From Hyphomicrobiales bacterium (GTDB taxonomy: Bacteria > Pseudomonadota > Alphaproteobacteria > Rhizobiales > Rhizobiaceae): a stretch of DNA of 64,000 bases. How positions within the stretch are numbered: position 1 is the first letter of the stretch; every line of letters begins with the position of its first letter. Both the position numbers and the translations under genes were made by a program. Location of the stretch: assembly GCA_900469475.1 (NCBI GenBank), contig UBXG01000009.1, forward strand, positions 248,001 through 312,000, read 5' to 3'. Positions 54,557 to 62,927 of the stretch are shown one piece after another. The notes beneath the pieces are model-generated. The model was not told where the DNA came from and made no database searches. It saw only the letters and a program-made list of their open reading frames with translations.

Positions 54557-54754
54557 CTAGGCATCATCCCGACGCTTTTCATAAAGATCCCAGGCAACGT
54601 CCACCATCGCTAGAAGCACATCTTTTTTGTCCCATCCGGCTGCTGCTGCTGCCTGGACGATTTGACTGACAATAGGCCGCAACTGGCGCTGACATTCCTT
54701 TGAGAGGTCTTCCGCATTTCCTCGAGGTGGTTCGCTAAATTTGAATTCTACCAT
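54557..54754 (-). CDS. small conserved helical protein, function unknown
   Basis: The 65-residue product reads VEFKFSEPPRGNAEDLSKEC, then IVQAAAAAGWDKKDVLLAMVDVAWDLYEKRRD. It has no signal or membrane segment. Short proteins with the GWDKKDVLLAMVDVAWD-like helix are known from Rhizobiaceae. Composition and codon use look like a real gene. No function can be given. Confidence 0.6.
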   Translation of the reverse strand: MVEFKFSEPPRGNAEDLSKECQRQLRPIVSQIVQAAAAAGWDKKDVLLAMVDVAWDLYEKRRDDA

Positions 54755-55308
54755 TCTCGCTCTCGCAGTCGCAATATATGTCAGCTAACACATCCTCACC
54801 ACAAAATAAATCTGAAAGGATGCTCGCAGATTTTCATCGGCCTGCGCCAAGTCACACTATCACTATGCTGTAGGCAAGCCAAACTTGATTACAGCCATTA
54901 ACTCTATATCATTGGGCAATTCCCCGGCCGAGCCGCAATAGATAAAAGAAAAGTCGAAGTTATTCTACTGTCCAGGCAAGTGGACTTCAAAGCACTCCGG
55001 AAAATCTCTGATCCTGATCGACCGCCAGAAACAGCCATAATTATGGCCGCAGCGTCACGGTGCCGGCGATTGATGCAGGTCGACGCGGTCGGATGCGGGA
55101 AAGTCAACCAATCCGCGAACATCTATCGCCGAAATCAAGCGCGCCTGCCCCAACGCTGTGCGTCCGATGGATTGAGGTGAACTGCGAATCGCTGGCAATC
55201 ATGCCGCGCCGCGACAGGCAAGATGCAAAGCCGCCGGTCGCCGGATCATTGGCCAAGCCCTGCAGACTGATGTTATCATCAGCTGCCGTCGACCGCGCCG
55301 GAAAGGCG
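54755..55308. other. gene-poor region of about 550 bases
   Basis: I see no intact gene. A minus-strand frame at 55104-55331 contains NDPATGG, faintly like the PhzF-family EDPATGS motif. With no start signal or further match it is at most a remnant. The stretch 54780-54960 is AT-rich and looks truly intergenic. Confidence 0.4.
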
Positions 55309-55413
55309 ATGGATATGTCTCTACGGATCAAGCGAATTTACGAACCCGCGGACGGCGGCGGCAAGCGTATCCTGGTCGACCGTTTATGGCCTCGCGGCAT
55401 CAGCAAGAACTAG
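55309..55413 (+). pseudogene. DUF488-family remnant (5' end only)
   Basis: The frame from ATG 55309 reads [31 protein letters not shown] and then stops. This is the start of DUF488 proteins, which normally run to about 115-120 residues. Only about 34 codons remain; the bases after the stop show no continuation in any frame that I could follow. The rest has been deleted or has diverged. The motif DRLWPRG is diagnostic of the family. Confidence 0.65.
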
Positions 55414-55477
55414 GCCGGCGGTGTTACGCCGCGTCAGGTGCAGGGCTCGATAGTAACGATAACAGCCTCGGCCCTAT

Positions 55478-56599
55478 TCAGGCGACAACAGGTGCCGGAA
55501 TGTCCTTCTTCGGCAGGAGCCGTGCCATGGCGCTCAAAAGATCCGTCTGCGATATCAGACCGAGAACGCGCCGATCCGCATCGACGACGATGACCGCATG
55601 CGTTCGTCCGTCCGTCAGAACGGGCAACAACGACAAAGCGGGATCGGCAGCATCGGCAACCGCCGGCTTCGATACAGCGTGCGCGATGGTGTCGAGATCT
55701 TCCGAGAGCTCGCGCAGACCGACCGTACCGATGAGGCGATCTTCCCGGTCCTTCACCGGCAAGGTGCGAATATTGTGTTTCAGCAGAAGTTGCCGTGCAT
55801 GCTCCGGCCCTGCGTGCTCGTCAATGGCGATGACATCGCGCGACATGATGTCGGCGCAGCTTATATCTCCATGCGATCGTATCGCTGCCTGCAATTCGAC
55901 CTGCCGCAGAAGGCGGCTGAGGTCGGCGCGATCGATGTCGAAGGTCTCGTCAAGCACGCCCAGGGCGGCATCGACGTCCTCCTCACGAAAGCCTACCCGC
56001 AAAGGCGGCGGCAGATCGCGCGTCTGATGGGTGTTTTCGGCTGGCTTGGCGACAACATGCGGATAGTTGCGCCTGGATAGCTTGTGAAACACCAGGCCGA
56101 GGCCGACGAGTATGCAGGAATTCAAGGCAACCGGCACGAAGGGAAACAGGAAACCCCAGCCCGCAACGACCGGGCCGCCGAGAACGGCGGTCAGCGCCGC
56201 CGCGCCGCCCGGCGGATGCAGGCATCGCGTAAATGACATGGCTCCTATCGCAAGCGAGACGCCGACCCCGATCGCGATGATCGGATCGTGGATCAGATAG
56301 GCCGCGATAATACCCATCATGGCCGAAATAGTATTGCCGCCGATGATCGACCACGGCTGGGCGAGCGGACTTGCCGGAACCGCGAAAAGCAGCACTGCGG
56401 ACGCTCCCATCGGCGCGACGATGAGCGGAAGATGCGGCCCCTGCCCGAAGAGATAACCGCTGATGACTCCGGTAAGGCCAATGCCGATCAAGGCGCCAAG
56501 GCAGGCGATCAGCCGTTCGCGCAAGGTGGCTCCGGCGAGGATCGGGGAAAACAGGCGGAACCGGCTGGAACCAGCCTTGTGGGGCTCTGAATGCTGCAT
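55478..56599 (-). CDS. HPP-family integral membrane protein with C-terminal CBS domains
   Basis: The 373-residue protein has four hydrophobic helices in its N-terminal half and the family HPP motif in RCLHPPGGAAALTAVLGGP (residues 126-144). VVAPMGASAVLLFAVPASPLAQPW is another conserved stretch. The C-terminal half (about 230-360) is a CBS pair: ADIMSRDVIAIDEHAGPEHARQLLLKHNIRTLPV and a second HAVIVVDADRRVLGLISQTDLLSAM. HPP proteins have been linked to nitrite transport in some organisms, and CBS domains sense adenine nucleotides. It lies 52 bases after the LysR gene on the same strand, and so may be co-transcribed. Confidence 0.88.
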   Translation of the reverse strand: MQHSEPHKAGSSRFRLFSPILAGATLRERLIACLGALIGIGLTGVISGYLFGQGPHLPLIVAPMGASAVLLFAVPASPLAQPWSIIGGNTISAMMGIIAAYLIHDPIIAIGVGVSLAIGAMSFTRCLHPPGGAAALTAVLGGPVVAGWGFLFPFVPVALNSCILVGLGLVFHKLSRRNYPHVVAKPAENTHQTRDLPPPLRVGFREEDVDAALGVLDETFDIDRADLSRLLRQVELQAAIRSHGDISCADIMSRDVIAIDEHAGPEHARQLLLKHNIRTLPVKDREDRLIGTVGLRELSEDLDTIAHAVSKPAVADAADPALSLLPVLTDGRTHAVIVVDADRRVLGLISQTDLLSAMARLLPKKDIPAPVVA

Positions 56600-56651
56600 G
56601 ATGGAACCAGTTTAAGGAAGAAGCTCTCGAGGATGAACGGCAGGACGCCAA

Positions 56652-57557
56652 CTAGTTCGGCAACGACGGCACGCTCTTTCCCTTGGTAGCGCTAAGGACT
56701 TCATGAAACGCATCGAAGGAACTAGGGCGATCGGTTTTGCGAGAGATCAGAACCGTATCGACGACGGCGAGCTGATGCGTCGCCGACATCGCCGGCCAGT
56801 GCATGAGATCGAGAACCGACTTTGGCATGACGCCTGCCGCATTGCCGGTCGCTACACTGGCCAGGATGGCATGATAGGAACCAAGTTCGGTCGTCGGCAA
56901 AGCGCTCGACCTGCGTACCCAGCCCTCTGCAATCCTGCGATAAGTGCATCCGGGCTCCAAAGCGGCAATCGATCCGACCTGCAAATCGGCGGCGGATCGG
57001 ATCGCAGGATGGCCGGATGGCAACAGCAGCAGTAGATCCTCGACAAATACCGGTTCGGCTTCGAGCTGCCTGAGTTCAGCCGCGAAATCCGGATCCTCAC
57101 CCAGCATCGCCTTCGGTGGTCGGGCAATCAACGCGCAATCCAACACATCGCGCAGAACATCTCGGGCAAGGTCGCGGGAAGCGCCAAGCGTCAGCTGGAG
57201 CGACACATCCGGCCACATATGATTGAACCTGCTGAGCGCCGCGGGCAGCCGGCTTGCAGCGGTGCTTTCCATCGTTCCCAAGCGCAAGGTGCCTGTTGGG
57301 CGCCGAGGCCTGACCGCCTGACGTGCCTCAAGAGCAAGCGCCGAAAGACGATTGGCATAGACGTGGAACGTCTCGCCCTCTTTTGTCAGCGTCATCTTCT
57401 TGCCGTCACGGCTGAAGAGCAGGACGCCGAGGTCGTCCTCCAACTGCTGGATGCGCGTCGTCACGTTCGACGGCACGCGTCCTACGGCCTTCGCAGCCTT
57501 GGTCACACTGCGATCGCTTGCGACCGCCAGAAATATTTCGATCGATGAAAGGTCCAA
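56652..57557 (-). CDS. LysR-family transcriptional regulator
   Basis: The 301-residue protein has an N-terminal winged helix: IEIFLAVASDRSVTKAAKAVGRVPSNVTTRIQQLEDDLGVLLFSRDGKKMTLTKEG. A LysR substrate-binding domain begins at GTLRLGTMESTAASRLPAAL. It is divergent to the cyclo-ligase gene at 57665, with about 100 bases between them, and precedes the HPP gene. It likely controls itself and one of these neighbours. A T-N11-A site was not pinned down by eye. Confidence 0.92.
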   Translation of the reverse strand: MDLSSIEIFLAVASDRSVTKAAKAVGRVPSNVTTRIQQLEDDLGVLLFSRDGKKMTLTKEGETFHVYANRLSALALEARQAVRPRRPTGTLRLGTMESTAASRLPAALSRFNHMWPDVSLQLTLGASRDLARDVLRDVLDCALIARPPKAMLGEDPDFAAELRQLEAEPVFVEDLLLLLPSGHPAIRSAADLQVGSIAALEPGCTYRRIAEGWVRRSSALPTTELGSYHAILASVATGNAAGVMPKSVLDLMHWPAMSATHQLAVVDTVLISRKTDRPSSFDAFHEVLSATKGKSVPSLPN

Positions 57558-57664
57558 CGAAAAGATCTCGATTCAGGAATTAAGCTGCCTTATCATTCCC
57601 TATATAAAAATCATTCCCGCAGCTCAAGCATGTTGGCCTACCCGGACCGGGAGCATTGGAACGC

Positions 57665-58348
57665 ATGGCAAAATCGGATCGACACGAAACCGACGAAGAC
57701 ATCCGCGAATATGCGTCGCCCGCCTGCACGCTGCACGAAGTCGACCCGGCTTATAGCAGCATCTCACCCCACGAGAGCCGGATCTCGGATATTTTCGCGT
57801 GGCGAAAGATGCAGCGGCAGCGCTTGATCGATGACCGAAAGGCACTGCCATTCGCGCAGCGTGAAGATTATACGCGCTCGATTGCAGCGCATCTCGATCA
57901 GGTCGTCGCCGATGTTGACGGAAAGCATATCAGCCTGTTTTGGCCATTCCTGGGAGAGCCGGACCTTAGAGGATGGATGGCAGCCGCAACGGCCCGCGGC
58001 GCGGATTGCCTGTTGCCCGTGGTCGTGGCGAAGGCAACCCCGCTAGTATTCCGATCCTGGAAAATGGGAGAGAGGCTTGAACGCGGGGTATGGAACATTC
58101 CTGTACCCGCGGAAGGCAAGGAAGCCATTCCTGATATCGTTATCGCGCCATTGGTCGGCTTCGATCGCTATTGCTTCCGTCTCGGTTATGGCGGCGGCTT
58201 TTTCGATAGAACCCTCGCCGCTCTCGAACGCAAGCCTTTGGTCATCGGCGTCGGCTTCGAATCGCAGGCGATCGACACCATCCGTCCGCTCGCTCACGAC
58301 ATTCCGATGGATGTGATCATCACGCAGACGGGACGGCGCTATCGATGA
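57665..58348 (+). CDS. 5-formyltetrahydrofolate cyclo-ligase family protein
   Basis: I use ATG 57665 (227 residues); a TTG at 57656 is also open. Residues 1-40 are an extra polar N-terminus not needed for the fold. The family core runs from WRKMQRQRLIDDRKALP (phosphate-binding region) through ISLFWPFLGEPDL to IVIAPLVGFDRYCFRLGYGGGFFDRTLA, where GYGGGFFDR matches the family GxGxGYYDR. The enzyme turns 5-formyl-THF into 5,10-methenyl-THF using ATP. Rhizobia usually carry a main copy elsewhere, near zapA, so this may be a second, specialised one. Confidence 0.85.
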   Translation: MAKSDRHETDEDIREYASPACTLHEVDPAYSSISPHESRISDIFAWRKMQRQRLIDDRKALPFAQREDYTRSIAAHLDQVVADVDGKHISLFWPFLGEPDLRGWMAAATARGADCLLPVVVAKATPLVFRSWKMGERLERGVWNIPVPAEGKEAIPDIVIAPLVGFDRYCFRLGYGGGFFDRTLAALERKPLVIGVGFESQAIDTIRPLAHDIPMDVIITQTGRRYR

Positions 58349-58422
58349 GATGCGAGCCGGATGCCGATGGTCAATTTTCCTGACGGCGCGAGGCGCATAT
58401 GCGGATCATGCGCAGAGCAGCA

Positions 58423-59568
58423 TCATTCAACATCCAGATCAAAGAAATGCTGGGTCGCAAGGGCGGCAGCCCCCCGTGCCCACGAACCTGGCACCCAGTC
58501 AGGAAGTAATTCCGGCATATTCAAGAAGACATATTTCGCCATCGAACGCCGTATCGGCCCGAGAATCGCTTCGCCGAACTGCATGGCTTCGCCGCCGGCA
58601 ATGAGAACCTCAGGATCGAACAGGTTCACCAGATCGGCCAGATGGCGCCCGATCAGCTCCCCCGCCTCCGCCATGACCTGGAGAGCCGCCGGATCGCCGC
58701 CATCGATCGCGGCTGCGAATTCGTCGCGATTGGTCTTTGCGCCTGTGCGCCGGCCCCAGTCCTCGATCATCGCAGCCTCGGCTGTGTGAGCTTGGAGGCA
58801 GCCCCTTCTCCCGCATTCGCAAAGCCGGCCGCCTGGAACCGTGATGACGTGACCGAGCTTTCCGGCCAAGCCATGGCTTCCGTGATAGATCTCCCCTCCG
58901 ATAACCAGCGAAGACCCGACACCGGTACCAACGGCGATCGTTGCAAAATTGCTGTAGTTGCGGCCCGCACCGAAGAGCCGCTGTGCGACGGTGAAGGCGC
59001 TGATGTCGTCGTCGATCCAGACCGGGACGTGGACCCGTTCACGCAGCAATTCGGGAAAGGCAAGATTGCGCCAGCCAAAGCGCGGGCTCTGGACGCAGAT
59101 GCCGTTGACCGCATCCACCTCGCCGGGGATGGAAACGCCGACGCCCATAACGGGCGATCCGGTGCGGCCGGCATCGGCAAGAAGTTTCGGGATCGCCGCC
59201 ACAATCGCCTCGACCATCGTTTCCGGCCGCGTGTCCGGCACAGGCATATCGAAGGAGGCGATCGGCATCGTGGCGAGATCGGTGAGAACACAGTCAATGC
59301 TGTCGTGGCGAAGCTTGAAACCGACAGCCAGGTGGCCATCGTAATTGACATCGACCGGCACGGGCCGCCGTCCCGTCGCACCCGTCTGTGCTTTTCCCTC
59401 GATGACGAGCCTCTCCTCGATCAATTCCGTGACTACGAAAGTCACGGCCGCGGGGCTAAGGCCCGTCACGGTGGCGATTTCGGCACGCGGCATCGCCCCC
59501 CGGTTTCTGAGCAGGTTGAGGATGAGCCGTCGATTAAGGGCTCGGGAAGTACCAGGGTTGCCGCGCAC
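58423..59568 (-). CDS. ROK-family transcriptional repressor (NagC/XylR type)
   Basis: The 381-residue protein starts at GTG 59568 behind an AAGGA site. It has an N-terminal winged helix (NRRLILNLLRNRGAMPRAEIATVTGLSPAAVTFVV) and a ROK sugar-binding domain. The zinc motif GHVITVPGGRLCECGRRGCLQAH and the NDA-like WIDDDISAFTVAQ are present. Asn-Asp at the catalytic site is replaced by DDD, which fits a regulator more than a kinase. It is divergent to the sugar importer at 59768 and likely represses it. A palindrome lies just upstream of its start. Confidence 0.88.
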   Translation of the reverse strand: MRGNPGTSRALNRRLILNLLRNRGAMPRAEIATVTGLSPAAVTFVVTELIEERLVIEGKAQTGATGRRPVPVDVNYDGHLAVGFKLRHDSIDCVLTDLATMPIASFDMPVPDTRPETMVEAIVAAIPKLLADAGRTGSPVMGVGVSIPGEVDAVNGICVQSPRFGWRNLAFPELLRERVHVPVWIDDDISAFTVAQRLFGAGRNYSNFATIAVGTGVGSSLVIGGEIYHGSHGLAGKLGHVITVPGGRLCECGRRGCLQAHTAEAAMIEDWGRRTGAKTNRDEFAAAIDGGDPAALQVMAEAGELIGRHLADLVNLFDPEVLIAGGEAMQFGEAILGPIRRSMAKYVFLNMPELLPDWVPGSWARGAAALATQHFFDLDVE

Positions 59569-59581
59569 GGTGATCCTTAAA

Positions 59582-59598
59582 TTAATTTTGTAAATTAA
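59582..59598. promoter_or_regulatory. palindromic operator candidate for the ROK repressor
   Basis: TTAATTT-TGT-AAATTAA is a perfect 7-bp inverted repeat with a three-base centre. It starts 14 bases before the ROK gene start and lies about 170 bases from the importer start. It resembles the AT-rich sites of NagC/XylR-type repressors. Its closeness to the ROK start suggests self-repression. Confidence 0.55.
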
Positions 59599-59767
59599 CT
59601 ATTGTCGCTTCTCGGAAGATACGGTATGCAATAGCACATGGCAATGGAGGAATGTCTGCTTGTATCAGCACAAGCGGAATTGCCGGTTTATTGCGTAATT
59701 TCTGAAGGTTAGCGGCTGCCCATATCTGTGGGCGGGCCTGGATTTGATGTGCCTAGGGAGGAAATAG

Positions 59768-61045
59768 ATGGCATCGAAGAACGAACTTTCACTCGTCAAT
59801 GCAATCAAGGCGTCTCGGCGCCAGTTCATGATCGGCACGGGGGTCGCCTTGGCGACCACGGCGCTTTATCGCCCCGCAATTGCCAATGGCGGCGAGGTGA
59901 CGATCATTTCGGATATCGGCAATGCTGGACAGCGGGCCGTCCTTGACCGCATCGCGGCTGATTTTACCAAGAAGACAGGGACGAAAGTCACCATTAACAA
60001 TATGGATCACGAGGCCCACAAGACGGCTATCCGTAGCTACCTCGTCGTCGGCGCTCCTGATATCTGCTTCTGGTTCTCCGGCAACCGAATGAAGGCTTTT
60101 GTCGACCGCGGACTGTTCGACGATATTTCCGACCTGTTTGCCAAGGAAGGCTACAGCGACAAGCTCGGTGCCACAATGACGGCAGTTACCGTCAACGGCA
60201 AGCAGTACGGCCTGCCGCTCGGCGGCATTCTCTGGGGTCTTTTCTATCGCAAGGACGTTTTTGCCGACAAGGGTTGGACGGCACCAAAGAACTGGGACGA
60301 TTTCCTGAAATTCGGCGAAGCGGCGAAATCCGCCGGCATGACACCGATCAGCATGGGTACCAAGGAACTCTGGCCGACCGGCGGCTGGTTCGACCACATG
60401 AACCTCCGCATCAACGGTCTGGACAAGCACCTCGCCCTGATGGAGGGCAAGATCCCCTATACCGACCCGATGCTGAAGCCGGTCTTCGACAAATGGGAAG
60501 AGCTCATCAAGGCCAATTTCTTCTCCGCAAGCGCACCGTCGTTCGGCTGGGAACAGGCCGGGGCGGCATTGGCGCAGAAGAAGGCTGCAATGATGGACCT
60601 CGGAGGCTTCATCAAGTCCGCCTTCCCGGCAAGCGACGAAGGCCAGATCGCCTTCTCTCCCTTCCCGGAAATCGTCTCCGGCGTCGAACGTTATGAGGAC
60701 TTCTCGGTCAACTCGGTGCATATTCCGGCCAAAGCGAAGAACCGCCAAGGTGCGCGCGATTTTCTCGCCTACTTCTATCAGCCTGACAATCTCGGCGCAT
60801 TCCTCGAAGCCGAAGGCACTATTCCGCCACGCAACGATTGCCCGCCGAGCAAGGACCCCCTGGTCAATATCGCCGTGGAATCGCTCAAGAGCGTGAGGGG
60901 AACATCGCAATATTACGACCGCGATACCGATCCAGACATGGCGCAGGACGGAATAAAGGGCTTCCAGGAATTCATGGTCAAGCCGGAGCGGCGCGACCAG
61001 ATCCTGGCACGGCTCGAAAAGACCCGCGCGCGCATCTTCAAATAG
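59768..61045 (+). CDS. ABC sugar importer substrate-binding protein (family 1), Tat-exported
   Basis: The 425-residue protein carries a twin-arginine signal, ASRRQFMIGTG, at residues 15-25, processed near YRPAIANGG. The mature chain reads ILDRIAADFTKKTGTKVTINNMDHEAHKTAI, then a DICFWFSGNRMKAFVDRGLFDDIS domain-1 segment. It also has GLPLGGILWGLFYRKDVFADKGW, typical of family 1 sugar-binding proteins. A large hairpin after it probably keeps its mRNA more abundant than the permeases. It heads the operon controlled by the ROK repressor. The ligand is unknown; family members bind mono- and oligosaccharides. Confidence 0.93.
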   Translation: MASKNELSLVNAIKASRRQFMIGTGVALATTALYRPAIANGGEVTIISDIGNAGQRAVLDRIAADFTKKTGTKVTINNMDHEAHKTAIRSYLVVGAPDICFWFSGNRMKAFVDRGLFDDISDLFAKEGYSDKLGATMTAVTVNGKQYGLPLGGILWGLFYRKDVFADKGWTAPKNWDDFLKFGEAAKSAGMTPISMGTKELWPTGGWFDHMNLRINGLDKHLALMEGKIPYTDPMLKPVFDKWEELIKANFFSASAPSFGWEQAGAALAQKKAAMMDLGGFIKSAFPASDEGQIAFSPFPEIVSGVERYEDFSVNSVHIPAKAKNRQGARDFLAYFYQPDNLGAFLEAEGTIPPRNDCPPSKDPLVNIAVESLKSVRGTSQYYDRDTDPDMAQDGIKGFQEFMVKPERRDQILARLEKTRARIFK

Positions 61046-61059
61046 TCCTCCCGGACCAG

Positions 61060-61101
61060 GGCGCGGCGGGGCGTCGGCTTTATACGACGTCCCGTCGCGC
61101 C
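61060..61101 (+). promoter_or_regulatory. long intercistronic hairpin after the binding-protein gene
   Basis: A 17-base arm (61060-61076) pairs with 61085-61101 around an eight-base loop (GCTTTATA); two of the pairs are G-U. No T-run follows, so it looks like an mRNA-stabilising or partial-termination hairpin. It would set the excess of binding protein over permeases. Confidence 0.7.
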
Positions 61102-61161
61102 TCTCTTGAAGAATCGCGCTTCCAGAAATGTCCTGAATTATCGAACCAAGAAGTCTGAGCC

Positions 61162-62037
61162 ATGTGGAAAAAACACAGGAACTGGCTGACGCCCGTCCTC
61201 TTCATTGTGCCTGGATGCATCCTGTTCGGAACGATCATCATCGCTTCTTCCGTGGAATCGATCTGGATTTCGTTCTTCGATTGGGATGGCGTCGGGCAGA
61301 AGAGCTGGGTGGGATTGGCAAACTATTCCGAACTCTTTGCCGATCAGCAATTCTACGTCTCGCTGAAGAACAACATCATCTGGCTCGTCATGTTCATGGC
61401 GGCACCGCCGCTCGGACTGGCGCTGGCATTGCTCGTCAATCAGCAGATCGCCGGCATGCGGATTTTGAAGTCGCTTTTCTTCATTCCGCTGGTGCTCGCC
61501 ACGGTCACGGTCGGCGTCGTGTTCGGCTGGGTCTATGATCCGAATTACGGGCTTCTTGCCCTCATCTTCAGTCTCTTTGGAGCGACCGCGCCTGCCCTGC
61601 TTGCCGATGAGCATTTCGTGACCTTCGCCGTGGTTATCGCCGCGCTCTGGCCGCAGATCGCCTTCTGCATGGTGCTTTTTCTCGCCGGTCTTAACAATCT
61701 GAGCTCCGACATCATCGGCGCCGGGCGCGTCGACGGAGCCCGCGGCTGGAACATGCTCTGGCACGTCGTCCTGCCGCAATTGCGCCAGGTGGGTTTCATT
61801 GCCCTTGCCGTAACGGTGGTCGGCGCCTTGCGATCCTTCGACATGATCGCGGTGATGACATCGGGCGGCCCCTTCGGTTCATCGGAAGTGCTGGCCTATC
61901 AGATGTACGAGCAGTCAATCTTCTCCTATCGCTTCGGCTACGGCGCTGCCATCGCCACTGTCCTCTTTGCAATCATGATCGTTTTCATCACCTGGTATCT
62001 GCGCGTCATGGTGCGCATGGAACGGGAGACACGCTGA
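61162..62037 (+). CDS. ABC sugar importer permease, MalF/UgpA type
   Basis: The 291-residue protein has the first helix LTPVLFIVPGCILFGTIIIASSVESIWISFFDW, then about five more. The coupling loop is DIIGAGRVDGARGWNMLWHVVLPQLRQ, where the usual EAA is altered to GAG. The MalF-type RSFDMIAVMTSGGPF segment is present. The 117-base gap before it contains the hairpin. It overlaps the next permease by one base. Confidence 0.92.
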   Translation: MWKKHRNWLTPVLFIVPGCILFGTIIIASSVESIWISFFDWDGVGQKSWVGLANYSELFADQQFYVSLKNNIIWLVMFMAAPPLGLALALLVNQQIAGMRILKSLFFIPLVLATVTVGVVFGWVYDPNYGLLALIFSLFGATAPALLADEHFVTFAVVIAALWPQIAFCMVLFLAGLNNLSSDIIGAGRVDGARGWNMLWHVVLPQLRQVGFIALAVTVVGALRSFDMIAVMTSGGPFGSSEVLAYQMYEQSIFSYRFGYGAAIATVLFAIMIVFITWYLRVMVRMERETR

Positions 62038-62888
62038 TGTATCCTCGCCCAATCCCTGAAGAAAAGCCCGCGCTTCGCGGCCTTTATGCCGGCTTCGTCG
62101 GCCTGATCCTCATACTTTGGCTGCTGCCGCTCGTTGCCGTCATGCTGACGGCGGCCAAGACGGCCGATGAGATCATGGCCGGAAAATACTGGACCTGGCC
62201 CGAGCATTTCAATCTCGTCGAGAATTTCCAGGCGGTTTTCCAGCAGACCAACATGTGGGGCTATTTCATCAACAGCCTCATCATCACCCTGCCCTCGGTG
62301 CTGCTGGTCCTCGTATTCTCGACGCTGACCGGCTATGTGCTCGCCCGCTATAATTTTCGCGGCAACGCCCTGCTCTTCTCGCTCTTCGTCGGCGGCAACT
62401 TCCTGCCTGCGCAGATCATGATGATCCCGGTGCGCGATCTCATGGTTTCGGTCGGCCTATACGATACCTATTTCGCGCTGATCATCTTCCATGTCGCCTT
62501 CCAAACCGGTTTTGCGACCCTGTTCATGCGCAACTTCATCGCGGCCCTGCCGGACGAATTGTTCCAGGCGGCGCGCGCAGAAGGCGCCTCCCCCTGGCAG
62601 ACGATGCGCCATGTCGTCATACCGCTGATGCGGCCTGCCCTTGCCGCGCTTGCGATCCTGATCTTCACCTTCGTCTGGAACGACTATTTCTGGGCGATCG
62701 TGCTGACGCAAAGCGATGTCGTCAAACCGGTGACGGCGGGCCTGAACAACCTCAGGGGCGAATGGACGTCCGCCTGGAACATCGTGGCGGCAGCAACCCT
62801 GTTCGTCGCCGTCCCGCCGGTCCTGATGTTCTTCCTGATGCAAAAGCATTTCATCGCGGGCCTGACCATGGGCGCCGTCAAGGGCTGA
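62037..62888 (+). CDS. ABC sugar importer permease, MalG/UgpE type
   Basis: The 283-residue protein has a first helix (LYAGFVGLILILWLLPLVAVML), INSLIITLPSVLLVLVFSTLTGYVLARYNF and the coupling loop ELFQAARAEGASPWQTMRHVVIPLMRP. It also has the usual FVWNDYFWAIVLTQ and a C-terminal GAVKG. It forms the channel with the MalF-type subunit. The ATPase gene follows after 39 bases. Confidence 0.92.
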   Translation: MYPRPIPEEKPALRGLYAGFVGLILILWLLPLVAVMLTAAKTADEIMAGKYWTWPEHFNLVENFQAVFQQTNMWGYFINSLIITLPSVLLVLVFSTLTGYVLARYNFRGNALLFSLFVGGNFLPAQIMMIPVRDLMVSVGLYDTYFALIIFHVAFQTGFATLFMRNFIAALPDELFQAARAEGASPWQTMRHVVIPLMRPALAALAILIFTFVWNDYFWAIVLTQSDVVKPVTAGLNNLRGEWTSAWNIVAAATLFVAVPPVLMFFLMQKHFIAGLTMGAVKG

Positions 62889-62927
62889 CATGTCCCGCAC
62901 CGCGCGAACAGATTTGGAGTATCATTC

